In this document: positions 40,671-49,988 of the stretch, piece by piece
Layout of the letters: every line of letters begins with the position of its first letter
Position numbering within the stretch: the first letter of the stretch is position 1
NCBI GenBank assembly: GCA_001936135.1
Contig: CP012819.1
Span: forward strand, 1,583,501-1,647,500
Source of the DNA: Saccharomycopsis fibuligera x Saccharomycopsis cf. fibuligera
Lineage: Eukaryota > Ascomycota > Saccharomycetes > Ascoideales > Saccharomycopsidaceae
Direction: 5' to 3'
DNA: 64,000 nt
Program-made: the position numbers and the translations under genes
The notes under the pieces: model-generated
What the model was told of the DNA's origin: nothing
What the model saw: the letters and a program-made list of their open reading frames with translations, nothing else
The model's database searches: none

Positions 40671-42470
40671 TTACAAATCTGGATTTAAAATAAAATCCAA
40701 AAAGTACTTAACCGCTTCGTAAACCTCCTCGCCCACCGGCAAGATGAATTTTGAAGGTAACAAAAATCCATGATTCCCACTATCCCTCAACTTGATCTGA
40801 AACGCCCAATGACCTTGGCCTTGACTTCCTTGATCATCATCGGTCCCTTTCCCTGGACCTTCTGATCCACCCCTATTTCCCTGGCTCACGCCTTGATTAT
40901 AATACATGTAATCTAATGCGGAACCGGATCCCAATCCAGGACTCAAATCAACACTTTTATCTTCACATGCAGGTAAAACTTCATAATATTTCCCACTATT
41001 TAGTCTGATTGCTTTTGACATGCCGTAACCAAGCTCAATCAAATTTTCTTTATCTTTCGGAGCAGCATCGCAACTGTATGCGTAGGGGTATAGAACTTCT
41101 TGGGCATAGGAATGCAAGTCCAAAAACCCATAAATCTTGAGCTGCTTTGGCATTTGTTGTGATTGTTGCTGTTCTTCATCAGGATATTGTTGAGCCAGAG
41201 AATTCAAAAACTGACCAAACTGAAATGCTTCAAGTGCTTCGAATGCTTCTTCCCCGGCGTAGTCTTCATCACACGGCCAAAAATTATCACTATTTTTGCT
41301 GAAATGATAATTAAAAGAGTGATCAATGTCAATACCAAAACATTTAGGCATGAATGTTTCTTGACGGTTTTTACGCCATAATCTATCACCGGACCAAGTA
41401 TAAGAGTATCCGTCTGGATTGAAAACTGGAACAATTAAAATATTAAGTTGATTCAAATAGTCCGTTTCTGCTTTTTGTATGCCGTAGTTTGTGAGAAGTT
41501 GGAAAAGAATATAATTTGCTGAGGAAATGGAAATCCATTCTCTTGCGTGAATACCCGCAGTTATGACTATGGTCTTGTTGTTTGGGTTAGCGTTGGAGAA
41601 ACTTGAAGTATCAATGTATAGAGCTTTGAGTGGTTGGCCCTCAAAAGTTGTGCCAAAAGTTACGATGCTCATTAGTGATGAGTAAGTCTCGGCAAGCAAA
41701 TCAAACCATGCATAAATAGTATTGGTGGGCCTGTACTCTTTGAAGAAAAGCTCATCTTGAATACCGATATTGCTGTCATTATTGTTGTTATTGTTCGAAG
41801 AATAAGTCTCAAAAATGCGCTGCGGAAGGTCTCTAATAATAACTTTGAAGTTGTCATTGCTTATATTGTTTTCTTTGATGAGTTGGTCAATTTCGGTGAG
41901 ACGAATTTTCAAGTCGACAAATCCGTGGCCAGTGGACCAGATATCGATATGATGAATCTTCAGGTATGCAATAATTTTGCTCTTCAAGGAGTTGTTGCTA
42001 CTGCTGCCTTTGATTGCATCATCAATATTTTTAGGCGTCTGTATTCTGACGACAACATAACCCTTATATTGGTTTAAATCAATTGGCCATAGTTCTGGAT
42101 CAACCTTCAGATAGTACACATTCTCCTCATCATCAACAACTTCATTATCTACCGCGACACCATTATCGCCTCCTCGCTCAGTCTCTGGACTTGCGAGCCC
42201 CGGAATCTTCTGCTTTAGTTTCTCCAAATTGAGAACCTGCTGCTGCCGTAGATATTTCAGCATCAACGGGTCTTGGATATTCTCATTACCATCAATATCC
42301 TTCTTGGCATTGTCGTCAATTATTAGAGAATACAGGTCATTGTACTTTTTGTCATGCGGCACAGGCACCGCTAACGCATCCACGTTAGCAAAATGAAGCA
42401 CAAAAAAAGCAAGAAGTGCCACATGAATGGCCCAACATGCTGCTGCTGGAGGGCGGACTAAACTTAGCAT
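40671..42470 (-). CDS. ECM14: ECM14-type M14 pseudo-carboxypeptidase
   Basis: A 599-residue secreted or vacuolar-type protein of the M14 zinc carboxypeptidase family. A signal peptide (about 1-33, AIHVALLAFFVLHFANVDALA) and a long prodomain precede the catalytic-like fold. The zinc site is kept: HAREW supplies His and Glu, and LHSYAQE the third His. The substrate-binding Arg and Asn-Arg (LWRKNRQ) and NPDGY are present. The general-base Glu of active enzymes, found in the F.LRD segment near the C-terminus, is Lys here (FQIKLRDSGNHGFLLP). Loss of this Glu is the hallmark of fungal Ecm14, linked genetically to cell-wall biogenesis and regarded as inactive. A variable Gln- and Gly-rich region lies before the last strands. 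The start is the first ATG, directly before the signal peptide. Confidence 0.9.
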   Translation of the reverse strand: MLSLVRPPAAACWAIHVALLAFFVLHFANVDALAVPVPHDKKYNDLYSLIIDDNAKKDIDGNENIQDPLMLKYLRQQQVLNLEKLKQKIPGLASPETERGGDNGVAVDNEVVDDEENVYYLKVDPELWPIDLNQYKGYVVVRIQTPKNIDDAIKGSSSNNSLKSKIIAYLKIHHIDIWSTGHGFVDLKIRLTEIDQLIKENNISNDNFKVIIRDLPQRIFETYSSNNNNNNDSNIGIQDELFFKEYRPTNTIYAWFDLLAETYSSLMSIVTFGTTFEGQPLKALYIDTSSFSNANPNNKTIVITAGIHAREWISISSANYILFQLLTNYGIQKAETDYLNQLNILIVPVFNPDGYSYTWSGDRLWRKNRQETFMPKCFGIDIDHSFNYHFSKNSDNFWPCDEDYAGEEAFEALEAFQFGQFLNSLAQQYPDEEQQQSQQMPKQLKIYGFLDLHSYAQEVLYPYAYSCDAAPKDKENLIELGYGMSKAIRLNSGKYYEVLPACEDKSVDLSPGLGSGSALDYMYYNQGVSQGNRGGSEGPGKGTDDDQGSQGQGHWAFQIKLRDSGNHGFLLPSKFILPVGEEVYEAVKYFLDFILNPDL

Positions 42471-43851
42471 ATCTTACTGCTTGCTATCGTTGTAATATTG
42501 GTATAGTTGGCAATAGGGGGGAGCATGTAGGATGACTGCTTTGGTCTGTTTTGTCTATCTAATCTACTTGATACTCTGTAGAGCGTGGAGGTTATACGTT
42601 TGAAGACCTCGAAAAATGGTCATGTGTAAGTCACGTTGATATCATTAGAATGTTGCTACACACACGCCATTGGTTGTGCTGCTATTTGGCAAACTGTTTA
42701 ATAGTGTTTAACCCTCAGTTAAAAGTATAGTTATCTTAGAGCTAACAGACTTTCAAGCTTTACTGATTTGTCTCTGTAGAACATACCATTGGCTATTGAT
42801 TGTATAAGTATACGCATTACAAAAACAATCCAACAGGGTGCAATTCGCTTTGTCATTTACATAAATGACCAGAAATAGTTTTTCGAGCCACGTATAGGTA
42901 TCATTGTAACGAAAGAATTTGGTCTAATATTGATGAATGCAGAGTAATCTAGAGCAAAAAACAAACTAACACACAAACATTCGGCACTACAAAGTTGTGT
43001 TCAATATTGAGGGTCACCCGCAGTAGTTAAATAATCAACTAATTAGCGAACTTATATTGTTTTTTTTTTCGTCACAAGAGCCATTGATTTATTCACTCAT
43101 TCGTGAATGAAACCTCACTACGGCTTCCTTAATTCGTCTATGTCAGCTCACAAGCCAAGGAAAAGATGCCAACTTTGGATTGAGTGATGGACCATCCACT
43201 CATCCATTTATACTCTCACTCTTCTTTCCATGACTTTGAGATTTCCCCAGCTGGTAAATTGCCCGCCTGTGTGTGTTCGTGTGTGTGATAAATGCAATGA
43301 GGGATTCGGATGCCCGGTATCAGCCAACACCAGGCGAAAATAATTCTTGTTGTCTAAGTTTATGATATTGCCAAAAACATAAAGAATGTAGCACGTCGCG
43401 CTGGATCGTCCTTTCCAATATTATTACCTTTTGCTCATGGCTGCTGGAACAATAGTGAGCGACTCAAAGCTTATTGTTCTGTAGGTTATTATTAATGTAC
43501 TGGCCGCATCTTTCCGAAAGACAATGCCTAGCAAATTTAACGAGAGGATAAGAAAATCTTTTTCTTGTTTTTTTTTTTTTTTTTTTTTTTTTTTTTCGTC
43601 ACTATTATTATTTCTGGTTCCATCTGATGTCTTGGGTGGCGCGCGTGAGTGAAGGTGATCATTCAGTCAGGGTCAAGATCTAATAACCATTGTAAATCAC
43701 ACACCTATAGGTAAATCAATCATCCGGAGTTGAAAATAGCTATTAAACTTGTGTTACCTATGCGCGAATTTGCACATGGTAAAAATTCCTGTGTTGTACC
43801 GTTCTTGCAAAATTGCAAAAGTGAATTAAAATCATTGAGGGCGTGAAAATT

Positions 43852-44088
43852 TCAATCAAAAGCATAAATGGTCTTAGACTTTCTCAATAATGAACCATCA
43901 ATAACACTAGGCAATAGGAAAACCTCCTGGGTATTGACAAGGTGATGATTGCTATCAATACTGCTGCTGCTTGAACAGCCACAATTTCCTACAAGTTCAG
44001 TGCCTGAAGTTTGAAATTGGTGTTCGCTGAGACTGAGGTTGGAAGAAGCAGCAGTAAATGGAATGCTGTAAAAGACTTGATTAGTACT
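43852..44088 (-). CDS. Possible small protein of 78 residues, unknown
   Basis: From the first ATG, MSTNQVFYSIPFTAASS, an open frame of 78 codons ends at TGA (43852-43854). It is Ser-rich with a short CGC/SSSSS segment and an FLLPSVIDGSLLRKSK segment near the end. The codon choice (TCT, ACT, GTT, AAG) is plausible for the genome and composition is not low-complexity overall. The frame is also open for about 30 codons upstream without an ATG, so a spliced 5' exon is conceivable; I could not identify one. No family is recognised and it may be a chance frame. Confidence 0.3.
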   Translation of the reverse strand, partial: STNQVFYSIPFTAASSNLSLSEHQFQTSGTELVGNCGCSSSSSIDSNHHLVNTQEVFLLPSVIDGSLLRKSKTIYAFD

Positions 44089-46498
44089 CATTGTTCTTTG
44101 ATCTAGCGCAGTGTTATTATTTAGTAGCAATATGGGAGCAAAATCTGTAAACCTGTGATTAAACCGGGTTAAAAGAAAAAAAAAGGTTTTCTGGTTTCTC
44201 CTTCACAATTATCATCAGGAATCTTTGAGTTATATATATTTTCGATGGAAAGTTGCAATAATAAGATTCGAAATGTTGTGGCCGCGACATCGTACTGCAC
44301 AGCGGAACCACAATTAGGTTACTGACTACGCATCGATGGACGTTTCACGAGGATTCCGGGCCTAATTCAGCACGCCAATTGCATATTGTTTGAGGCAGCT
44401 GGCTAGCTGGGCGACATTCCCTTGGAATTTGCAAAAAAAAAAAAAAAACCAAAAAAAAAAACAAAAAAAACAAACACAATCATATTGCAGCTAAAGTCTG
44501 CAGCCACCGAGTGATCCGTGTATTTCATGTTTCTTGGTTGAATACATGTCTCTTAGAAATGTAATTATACCCCACAGAGTGCCTCGGGAAGAGCTTCACG
44601 ATATTTCTACAAACAAACGGCTAACCATGTACAACAAGTTCCGAAAGGAGTGGCTAAGTTTAACGGTCAGAAATACTATTTTTAAGTGCTGACTTGACAA
44701 CATGTGGTTAACTATATATGTATCTCGGCTCATTGAAAGATTGTCATTGCGTTTCTTTGTATTCCACTTTTTTCATTTTCGTTCCTAAACTCCCGTGTGT
44801 GCAGTGAAAGGCTCGCCCTCTTTACAATGATGTACTTACTTGTCTATCGTGAGAATGTTTTTTCCTTACTTTCTTTTTTTTTCTGTTTACATTAAATTGA
44901 AAGTTTCAACGTGAGCACAGAATGCCCAGTTGGTACATATAGCACGCATAACGTCTGCCAGTATGCTACCACAAACCGAAGCTTAAGCCGTGCCAGTACT
45001 CGGAAAGTTTTCGACTGCATCCATTCAAATTTAAATTCAATTCAAAGGGAGTCAGAAAATCTGTTTAGATTTTGCTTGTTGTAGTAATCCAGGCAGACGA
45101 CTAGCACGATTGCAATGGTCTTGAGACCAAGAGTTGCTGTTGCGTAAGGCACCCAAGAAACGCGCGCCCACGTATCGTACGGCAGAGCACAGCGGCCCGG
45201 GTTAAAAGAAACTGAAGGAGCAAGACATAAATAGAAACAAAAACAAAAAGAAAGAAAGAAAGAGAAAGAAATTAAATGATCTTAAACTTTTCACTCAGAA
45301 TTGCAGTTGCAGTTATTTCAGTATTCTTTCTAATAAAATGCGCAACCTTGAGTAGAACTCTAATAAGCGGCCGTGGAGAATTTTAATTATCGATGCCAGC
45401 GCCAGAACTCCAATTCCCATTGCTAAGGATGTATGTAGCTACACACACTGCTAGCCGTTTCACTTAGTCCTGTTTGGTAGACCACTAGTAAAGTAGCAGG
45501 GGCAGCTAGTACGAACTGATTGTAACAACTTACGTTGAAGTGTGCCGATAATTGTGGTATAGTCTAGTATAGTATTGGAGATGCCAGACGGTAACGAAAC
45601 TCAAAAAAAAAAGGGTGAAAAAAATTTCAAGTCAAATATGCACACTCGGAGAAAGCTCAGCCCCTTGGGCGGATCCCCGCTACTTTACAGCTTAAGTAAA
45701 TCGGCTCCGCATGTTGAGACTCGTATATTTCACTGCTTCTGTTAGGGTTAGAATGCTGGCTTAGCAGGTCGATATCAATGCTTAATTTTCAACAAGCCTC
45801 AAACGGTGCCCAAGATTGAATTTTCGGTTTTTGGGGTCCTCTGGATGAAGGATCTCTCTGACGTATAATAATTTGGTCCTTAGTTAGTGAGGCCATGAGG
45901 ATCGACCTATGCCTCTGCGGCTGCTGTTCGGCGATTCAAAACACCACTATACGTAGATCGGTCTTTGGTATATGTGGATCCATACAGCCACCGCAAAACT
46001 GCCTTTTTATCTTACAGTATTACATTAGCTTTAGCCAATCCTATAGCTGTGCAACTATTACTCATAGGAAGCATCCATCGTGCTCTCTCGACCAGACAAC
46101 CACTGCATGCATCGTCTAAAGATAAGGATCAGCTTGGCTTATTTTAAACCAGAATGTTCCCAGTGTTTGGACCCGTAATGCCGCAGTTAGCTGCTCGGTC
46201 CGAGTCTTGGTGGTTTTTTGCATGACGACTACATGCAATATTAACAATAGAAACACAATAAAACACGATGGAAAAGTAATAACGTGTATCAGAAGGAGGG
46301 CCCTGTTCTTGAAGCTATTAGAACATTCAATAATCGATGGAAAATCAGTGACACGTTAATGCGACTTTGGCTATTTGAACTTGACCAGCTGCGTTAAGGA
46401 GAATTTTTGAAGTGGTAAGTACTTGTCGTTACTAAGGCATCAGAATGTCAGCAGCATGACTCAAAAGGATGCAAGGGGAGGCTGATATACGTACTCCT

Positions 46499-46509
46499 GG
46501 CTTCGAACT
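46499..46509 (-). promoter_or_regulatory. Candidate downstream B block of the U6 gene
   Basis: AGTTCGAAGCC on the minus strand matches the Pol III B-block consensus GGTTCGANTCC at nine of eleven positions. It lies about 140 bp beyond the U6 terminator. In S. cerevisiae SNR6 the essential B block sits about 120 bp downstream of the terminator, so the position is right. Confidence 0.55.
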
Positions 46510-46651
46510 ACGGTCTATCGCAATATATCCGCATTGGCCAAAAAAAACCAACGAAAAGCAACAACGCCCCTTATACGACAGCCTCTAAACAGAATAAGAC
46601 AGCATATAGAAATGCTCTCTTCCTTGGACTTTGCAAAGGTTCAGAAAGTGC

Positions 46652-46661
46652 AAAAAAAAAA
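46652..46661 (-). terminator. Pol III terminator of U6
   Basis: A run of ten T on the minus strand directly after the GATTTAACCG end of the U6 RNA. Confidence 0.88.
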
Positions 46662-46769
46662 CGGTTAAATCTCTTTGTAAAGCGTGTCATCCTTATGCAG
46701 GGGCCATGCTAATCTTCTCTGTATTTGTAACAAATTGACCAAATGTCCCGAAGGACTTCAGTGAGTTTT
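46657..46769 (-). ncRNA. SNR6: U6 spliceosomal snRNA
   Basis: The minus strand reads as U6 throughout. A 5' hairpin GTCC-TTCG-GGAC (46756-46745) is followed by ACATTTGGTCAATTTG, then the ACAGAGA box, GATTAGCATGGCCCCTGC with the catalytic AGC triad, ATAAGGATGACACGC of the internal stem-loop, and the TTTACAAAGAGATTTAACCG 3' arm ending in a T run. The ACAGAGA box pairs with the 5' splice site and the next segment with U4 or U2 in the spliceosome. The 5' end is estimated by comparison with yeast U6 and from a TATA element 26-32 bp upstream; the 3' end lies within the T run. The gene stands alone in a gene-poor region, as Pol III genes often do. Confidence 0.95.
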
Positions 46770-46794
46770 TCAAAGTTAATTTATGTAGAAACCC

Positions 46795-46801
46795 AGTATA
46801 A
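46795..46801 (-). promoter_or_regulatory. TATA element of the U6 gene
   Basis: TTATACT on the minus strand is centred about 29 bp before the estimated U6 start, the position of the TATA box that places TFIIIB on yeast SNR6. Confidence 0.55.
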
Positions 46802-47937
46802 GGTTTGCACGTGCCGATCACGACTATATACTGTGCATATACAAATATGTTCGTTCAATAGCCGGATCTACTACTCATATTTGAGGGATTGCCTTTGAAC
46901 AGCACTGGTGATATTAGTCTCTCCTCTAGTAGTGAAGAAAAGTCACACACTTCGGGTTTAGCTACGTGGTAAACTAGTTGCGAAATGAAGTTAGACTTAT
47001 TTCCCTTGTCATTTTATAGTTGGATATATCGTCAAGCGAAAACATATACACTCTCAACTATGCGAGCTATTACGTTCCTCCCTGATAATACTCATGCGGT
47101 GAAAGTTTTTTTTGGTGTTGATTGTCTTTAATAATTATGCGTGCTTCAGATTGTTTTCCAGCCACAGGATGCAGTTTTCCGAACAGAGAAATTATGTCTG
47201 ATGAACAGCATGGGTGGTGTTATTGGTTGATGAATCGGTCTTGTGTTAGAAAAACACTTTGTATATTAACCGAAGTTGTATGTGGAAAAAGCACTACATA
47301 TAGATAAATCCGGCTCTACGGTATACGGTATATCGTTTACTGCAACATTAATCAGCTTACAGTTAGTTTATGTAAACAAAACAGCAATCGTGGAAATGCT
47401 GCATTTCCTCAGAAAAGAGAACTGTCACAGGGACTTTTTCAAGGCGCATAGTGCGACTATAGCAGTCTGCTTTGAGGCGTTGAAATACAAAGGGAAACTC
47501 GAAAGCATACTCTGAAATAGTACAACATAATAGGTAGCTCGAGTTTAATGTAAGCCCAATGTGTCTGCTTACATTAAAGTCTGCAATGATCCAATGAACA
47601 GCTCTAGATCCAATAAAACAAGCCATATAAAATTACAATTTGCTGAAACTTAACTCATTAGCATTGCGTATCATTATATCATGATAACAATAAAAAAGAA
47701 CTTCCACATAATCCAAAACTATGATATCCACATATATAGTTTATGTATAATACAATCGATGAAAACCGTAAATCACAAAGAAATGAAATTGTGAATTAAG
47801 TTAAAATAGTATTAAAAAGACAACGAATCAAACACCAGGTCCCATGTTAACTGTACACTAGTCAATAGTGTTGGTCAAAAAAACAAAAAAACAAAACAAA
47901 AGAAAAACAGACAAGGAAAACTATAAATTCAAGGTCG
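46802..47937. other. Intergenic region between U6 and the RING protein gene
   Basis: AT-rich, with a second copy of the dispersed repeat at 47137-47238. Short plus-strand frames here partly consist of this repeat. The A-rich stretch at about 47875-47915 is downstream of the RING gene stop. Confidence 0.5.
47137..47238 (+). repeat. Dispersed repeat, copy B (about 370 bp upstream of U6)
   Basis: About 80% identical by hand alignment to 39840-39936, in the same orientation relative to its neighbouring Pol III gene. Both copies start with ATGC.TGCTTCAGATT and end with GTTATTGGT. Similarity may extend left to TGAAAGTTTT at about 47099. Confidence 0.7.
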
Positions 47938-49608
47938 TCAGCTAGTCTCTCTGTTAGATGCATTTATAATGAAAGATCTAAGATATGGATGAGAACGTGC
48001 ATTTCTCGATATATTTAATTGTCTTGAAGATCTTGCTGGTCCACCAAATCCTGGTCTGCTGCTACTACTGCTGCTACCATTGCTCGCAGTGCTCGCAGTG
48101 CTCGCAGTGCTCGCAGTGCTCGCAGTGCTCGCAGTGCTCGCAGTGCTCGCAAAAGTGTTTGTGCTACCACTCATACTTTCTAGAGTATTACTAATGGTAA
48201 CATCCGCATAATCAGAGTCATTTGAGGCTGTGTTACGATTATTCGTCACAAGCCTCCCAAATTGAACAACTGGACGCATAAACAACAGAGGAAGACCACC
48301 AAGTGTCATTCGTCTGCTTGTGTTTTGTCGAATAGCATTGCTGATATTACTGTCATTATGATCGCTAATGTCAGGTATATTAGCATTAATATTGTGATTG
48401 TGGGTATTATTAGTGTTATTACTGATATCGTTACTAGTAGTATTATGATTAGATAGATTATCGTTGCTACTAGTATCAGATCTACCATTTGGACTTTGGC
48501 CATTTGTACCAGTGACTGGATCTCTATTAGAGTTACTATTATTTTGATCTCTGTTTTGATTACCATCAACATTACCATCACTAGGCCGTTCAGGGACGAT
48601 TGAAGCTCCCAAAATTGGCGAACTATTGGATACAGGATCAGGGATGGCTAACTGTGGATCAGACCATTCATGTCCGCCTCCTGCACGACTCAAATCTGGA
48701 CCAATGTAGACTCTAGTCAATGGGAATGAGTATAGTGCAACATTTCTGTTTTCAGAGTTTTCAGAGCTGGATTCAGACTCTTCACTGTCGACCTCTTTTC
48801 GGCATAATGGACAAGTCACTTCATTTTTGAGCCATTCACGTATACAAGTCTCACCAAAGATGTGACCACATGGCATTTTGACCGCAATATGCCGAATTTT
48901 CTTGTTCTTGTCAGCATCAGTCTTTTTCTTTTCCTTTTCCTTCTCCTTAGTATACACAGGATCAGTACTTAAGCTATAATTCGAGGTTCTGGTACCGGTA
49001 ACATTTCCCGGAAACACAATACCTGGATCATCTTCTTCAAGAAATATAGACTCATCATCAGGAATAGCTTTTGAAAAGCCCTTATCAGAAAATGAATCAC
49101 CATCCGATTGAGATTCATCCTCCGGCGTTGGTTCAAAGGGATCAAAGCAAATTGTGCAATTGCGATCGCTTTCTGGAAGAGTCTTTATATTCACAGTTTT
49201 TAGCGACTCTAGCGCTCTTTGACTAGCATGTTTTTTTTTATGTTGGCCGTTTCTACTGAGCAAAACCAATGAAGCCAATAGCTGTCCCATAGACGAGAGA
49301 CCACCAAACACATCTTGAAAATTCCCATTATTATTTTCACGACCTTGGTTATTATTAGTATTATCATCATTATCAATGTTTGTGTTCATTGTAAAATTCA
49401 AGGTTGGCCCTTCACCATTTTGTCTTGATTCAAAAACCATAAAACTAGGGCCGTTACTATCTCCGTTAAAAAAATTAAAGGGGATGTTGTTCATTGTGTT
49501 GTCATTATTATTACTATTATCAATATTATCATTAGATCTGTTTTCTGGGGTTGTGTTGCCGGTAGCCCACAGATTGTTTCCAGGGCCACTGGATGGCAGT
49601 TGTGACAT
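47938..49608 (-). CDS. RING-type E3 ubiquitin ligase, SAN1-like
   Basis: A 556-residue protein from the ATG at 49608 (MSQLPSSGPGNNLW); the frame is open further up but has no ATG. The RING motif starts at CTICFDPF (about 151-158) and, after an acidic and Lys-rich insertion of about 85 residues, resumes with MPCGHIFGETCIREWLKNEVTCPLC (about 245-269). All eight zinc ligands of a C3HC4/H2-type RING can be assigned. N- and C-terminal flanks are Asn/Ser-rich and probably disordered. This architecture (split RING between disordered arms) is that of yeast San1, the nuclear quality-control ligase that binds misfolded proteins through its disordered regions. That assignment is by architecture and RING similarity, not full alignment. 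A Ser-Thr-Ala repeat coded by 9-bp units lies near the C-terminus. Confidence 0.78.
   Translation of the reverse strand: MSQLPSSGPGNNLWATGNTTPENRSNDNIDNSNNNDNTMNNIPFNFFNGDSNGPSFMVFESRQNGEGPTLNFTMNTNIDNDDNTNNNQGRENNNGNFQDVFGGLSSMGQLLASLVLLSRNGQHKKKHASQRALESLKTVNIKTLPESDRNCTICFDPFEPTPEDESQSDGDSFSDKGFSKAIPDDESIFLEEDDPGIVFPGNVTGTRTSNYSLSTDPVYTKEKEKEKKKTDADKNKKIRHIAVKMPCGHIFGETCIREWLKNEVTCPLCRKEVDSEESESSSENSENRNVALYSFPLTRVYIGPDLSRAGGGHEWSDPQLAIPDPVSNSSPILGASIVPERPSDGNVDGNQNRDQNNSNSNRDPVTGTNGQSPNGRSDTSSNDNLSNHNTTSNDISNNTNNTHNHNINANIPDISDHNDSNISNAIRQNTSRRMTLGGLPLLFMRPVVQFGRLVTNNRNTASNDSDYADVTISNTLESMSGSTNTFASTASTASTASTASTASTASTASNGSSSSSSRPGFGGPARSSRQLNISRNARSHPYLRSFIINASNRETS
48082..48154 (-). repeat. 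9-bp coding tandem repeat (Ser-Thr-Ala)n
   Basis: About eight copies of TGCTCGCAG on the plus strand, in frame with the RING gene, encode a Thr-Ala-Ser repeat. Nearly perfect units suggest recent expansion and likely length variation between strains. Confidence 0.88.
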
Positions 49609-49988
49609 TATAAGAATGGTAAATAGGTTAGCAAAATGCTGTGCTCTATTAAATAGTAAGCTGGTATTAAGTAGAAAAGAATAAAAAAGTGATAAAATGA
49701 GCAAACACAAAATGCAATCACTGACCTCACCTCATTTTCAATATTTGGTTCCATGATTACTAAGGCGCAACTGCAATATCGATATCGTGACTTTTTCCAG
49801 AATATTCGATGCTAATCACGTGACCATATCATACAGATCCTATATAAAGAGGGAAAATATAAACATACAAAACTGCAAACACTGAAAAGAGTTCCAATAA
49901 TACAAACAAACTTACAAGACTAGACAGCCCAAGATTATGTATAAGCAAGAACTATTCATAACGTAACTAAATAACAACATAAAATACC
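49609..49988. other. Intergenic region between the RING gene and UGA1
   Basis: Upstream region of the RING gene and 3' flank of UGA1. It contains a TATATAAA element on the plus strand at about 49840 and CACGTGA at 49817, but no plus-strand gene follows, so their meaning is unclear. Confidence 0.45.

Larger units (their letters stand above)
42471..46651. other. 4.2-kb gene-poor region with one doubtful small ORF
   Basis: AT-rich with scattered moderately GC-rich patches (about 45.1-45.7 kb). A 29-base poly-T lies at 43568-43596. The ECM14 promoter is at the left and U6 at the right. Only one small minus-strand frame (43852-44088) looks at all protein-like. I searched for snRNA, SRP, RNase P and snoRNA signatures and recognised none except the U6 gene beyond the right end. 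Confidence 0.5.

Noticed and set aside
46140-46217. B-box-like GGTCCGAGTCT followed by a T6 run, looking like a further Pol III gene
   Set aside because: CTCGG-T-CCGAG is a simple palindrome. I could not fold acceptor, D or anticodon arms and no A box is at the right distance.
42471-46651. Gene-poor AT-rich stretch considered as a possible centromere
   Set aside because: No long inverted repeats flanking a unique core were seen, and the presence of U6 and mixed composition do not support it. Sequence alone cannot define a centromere here.
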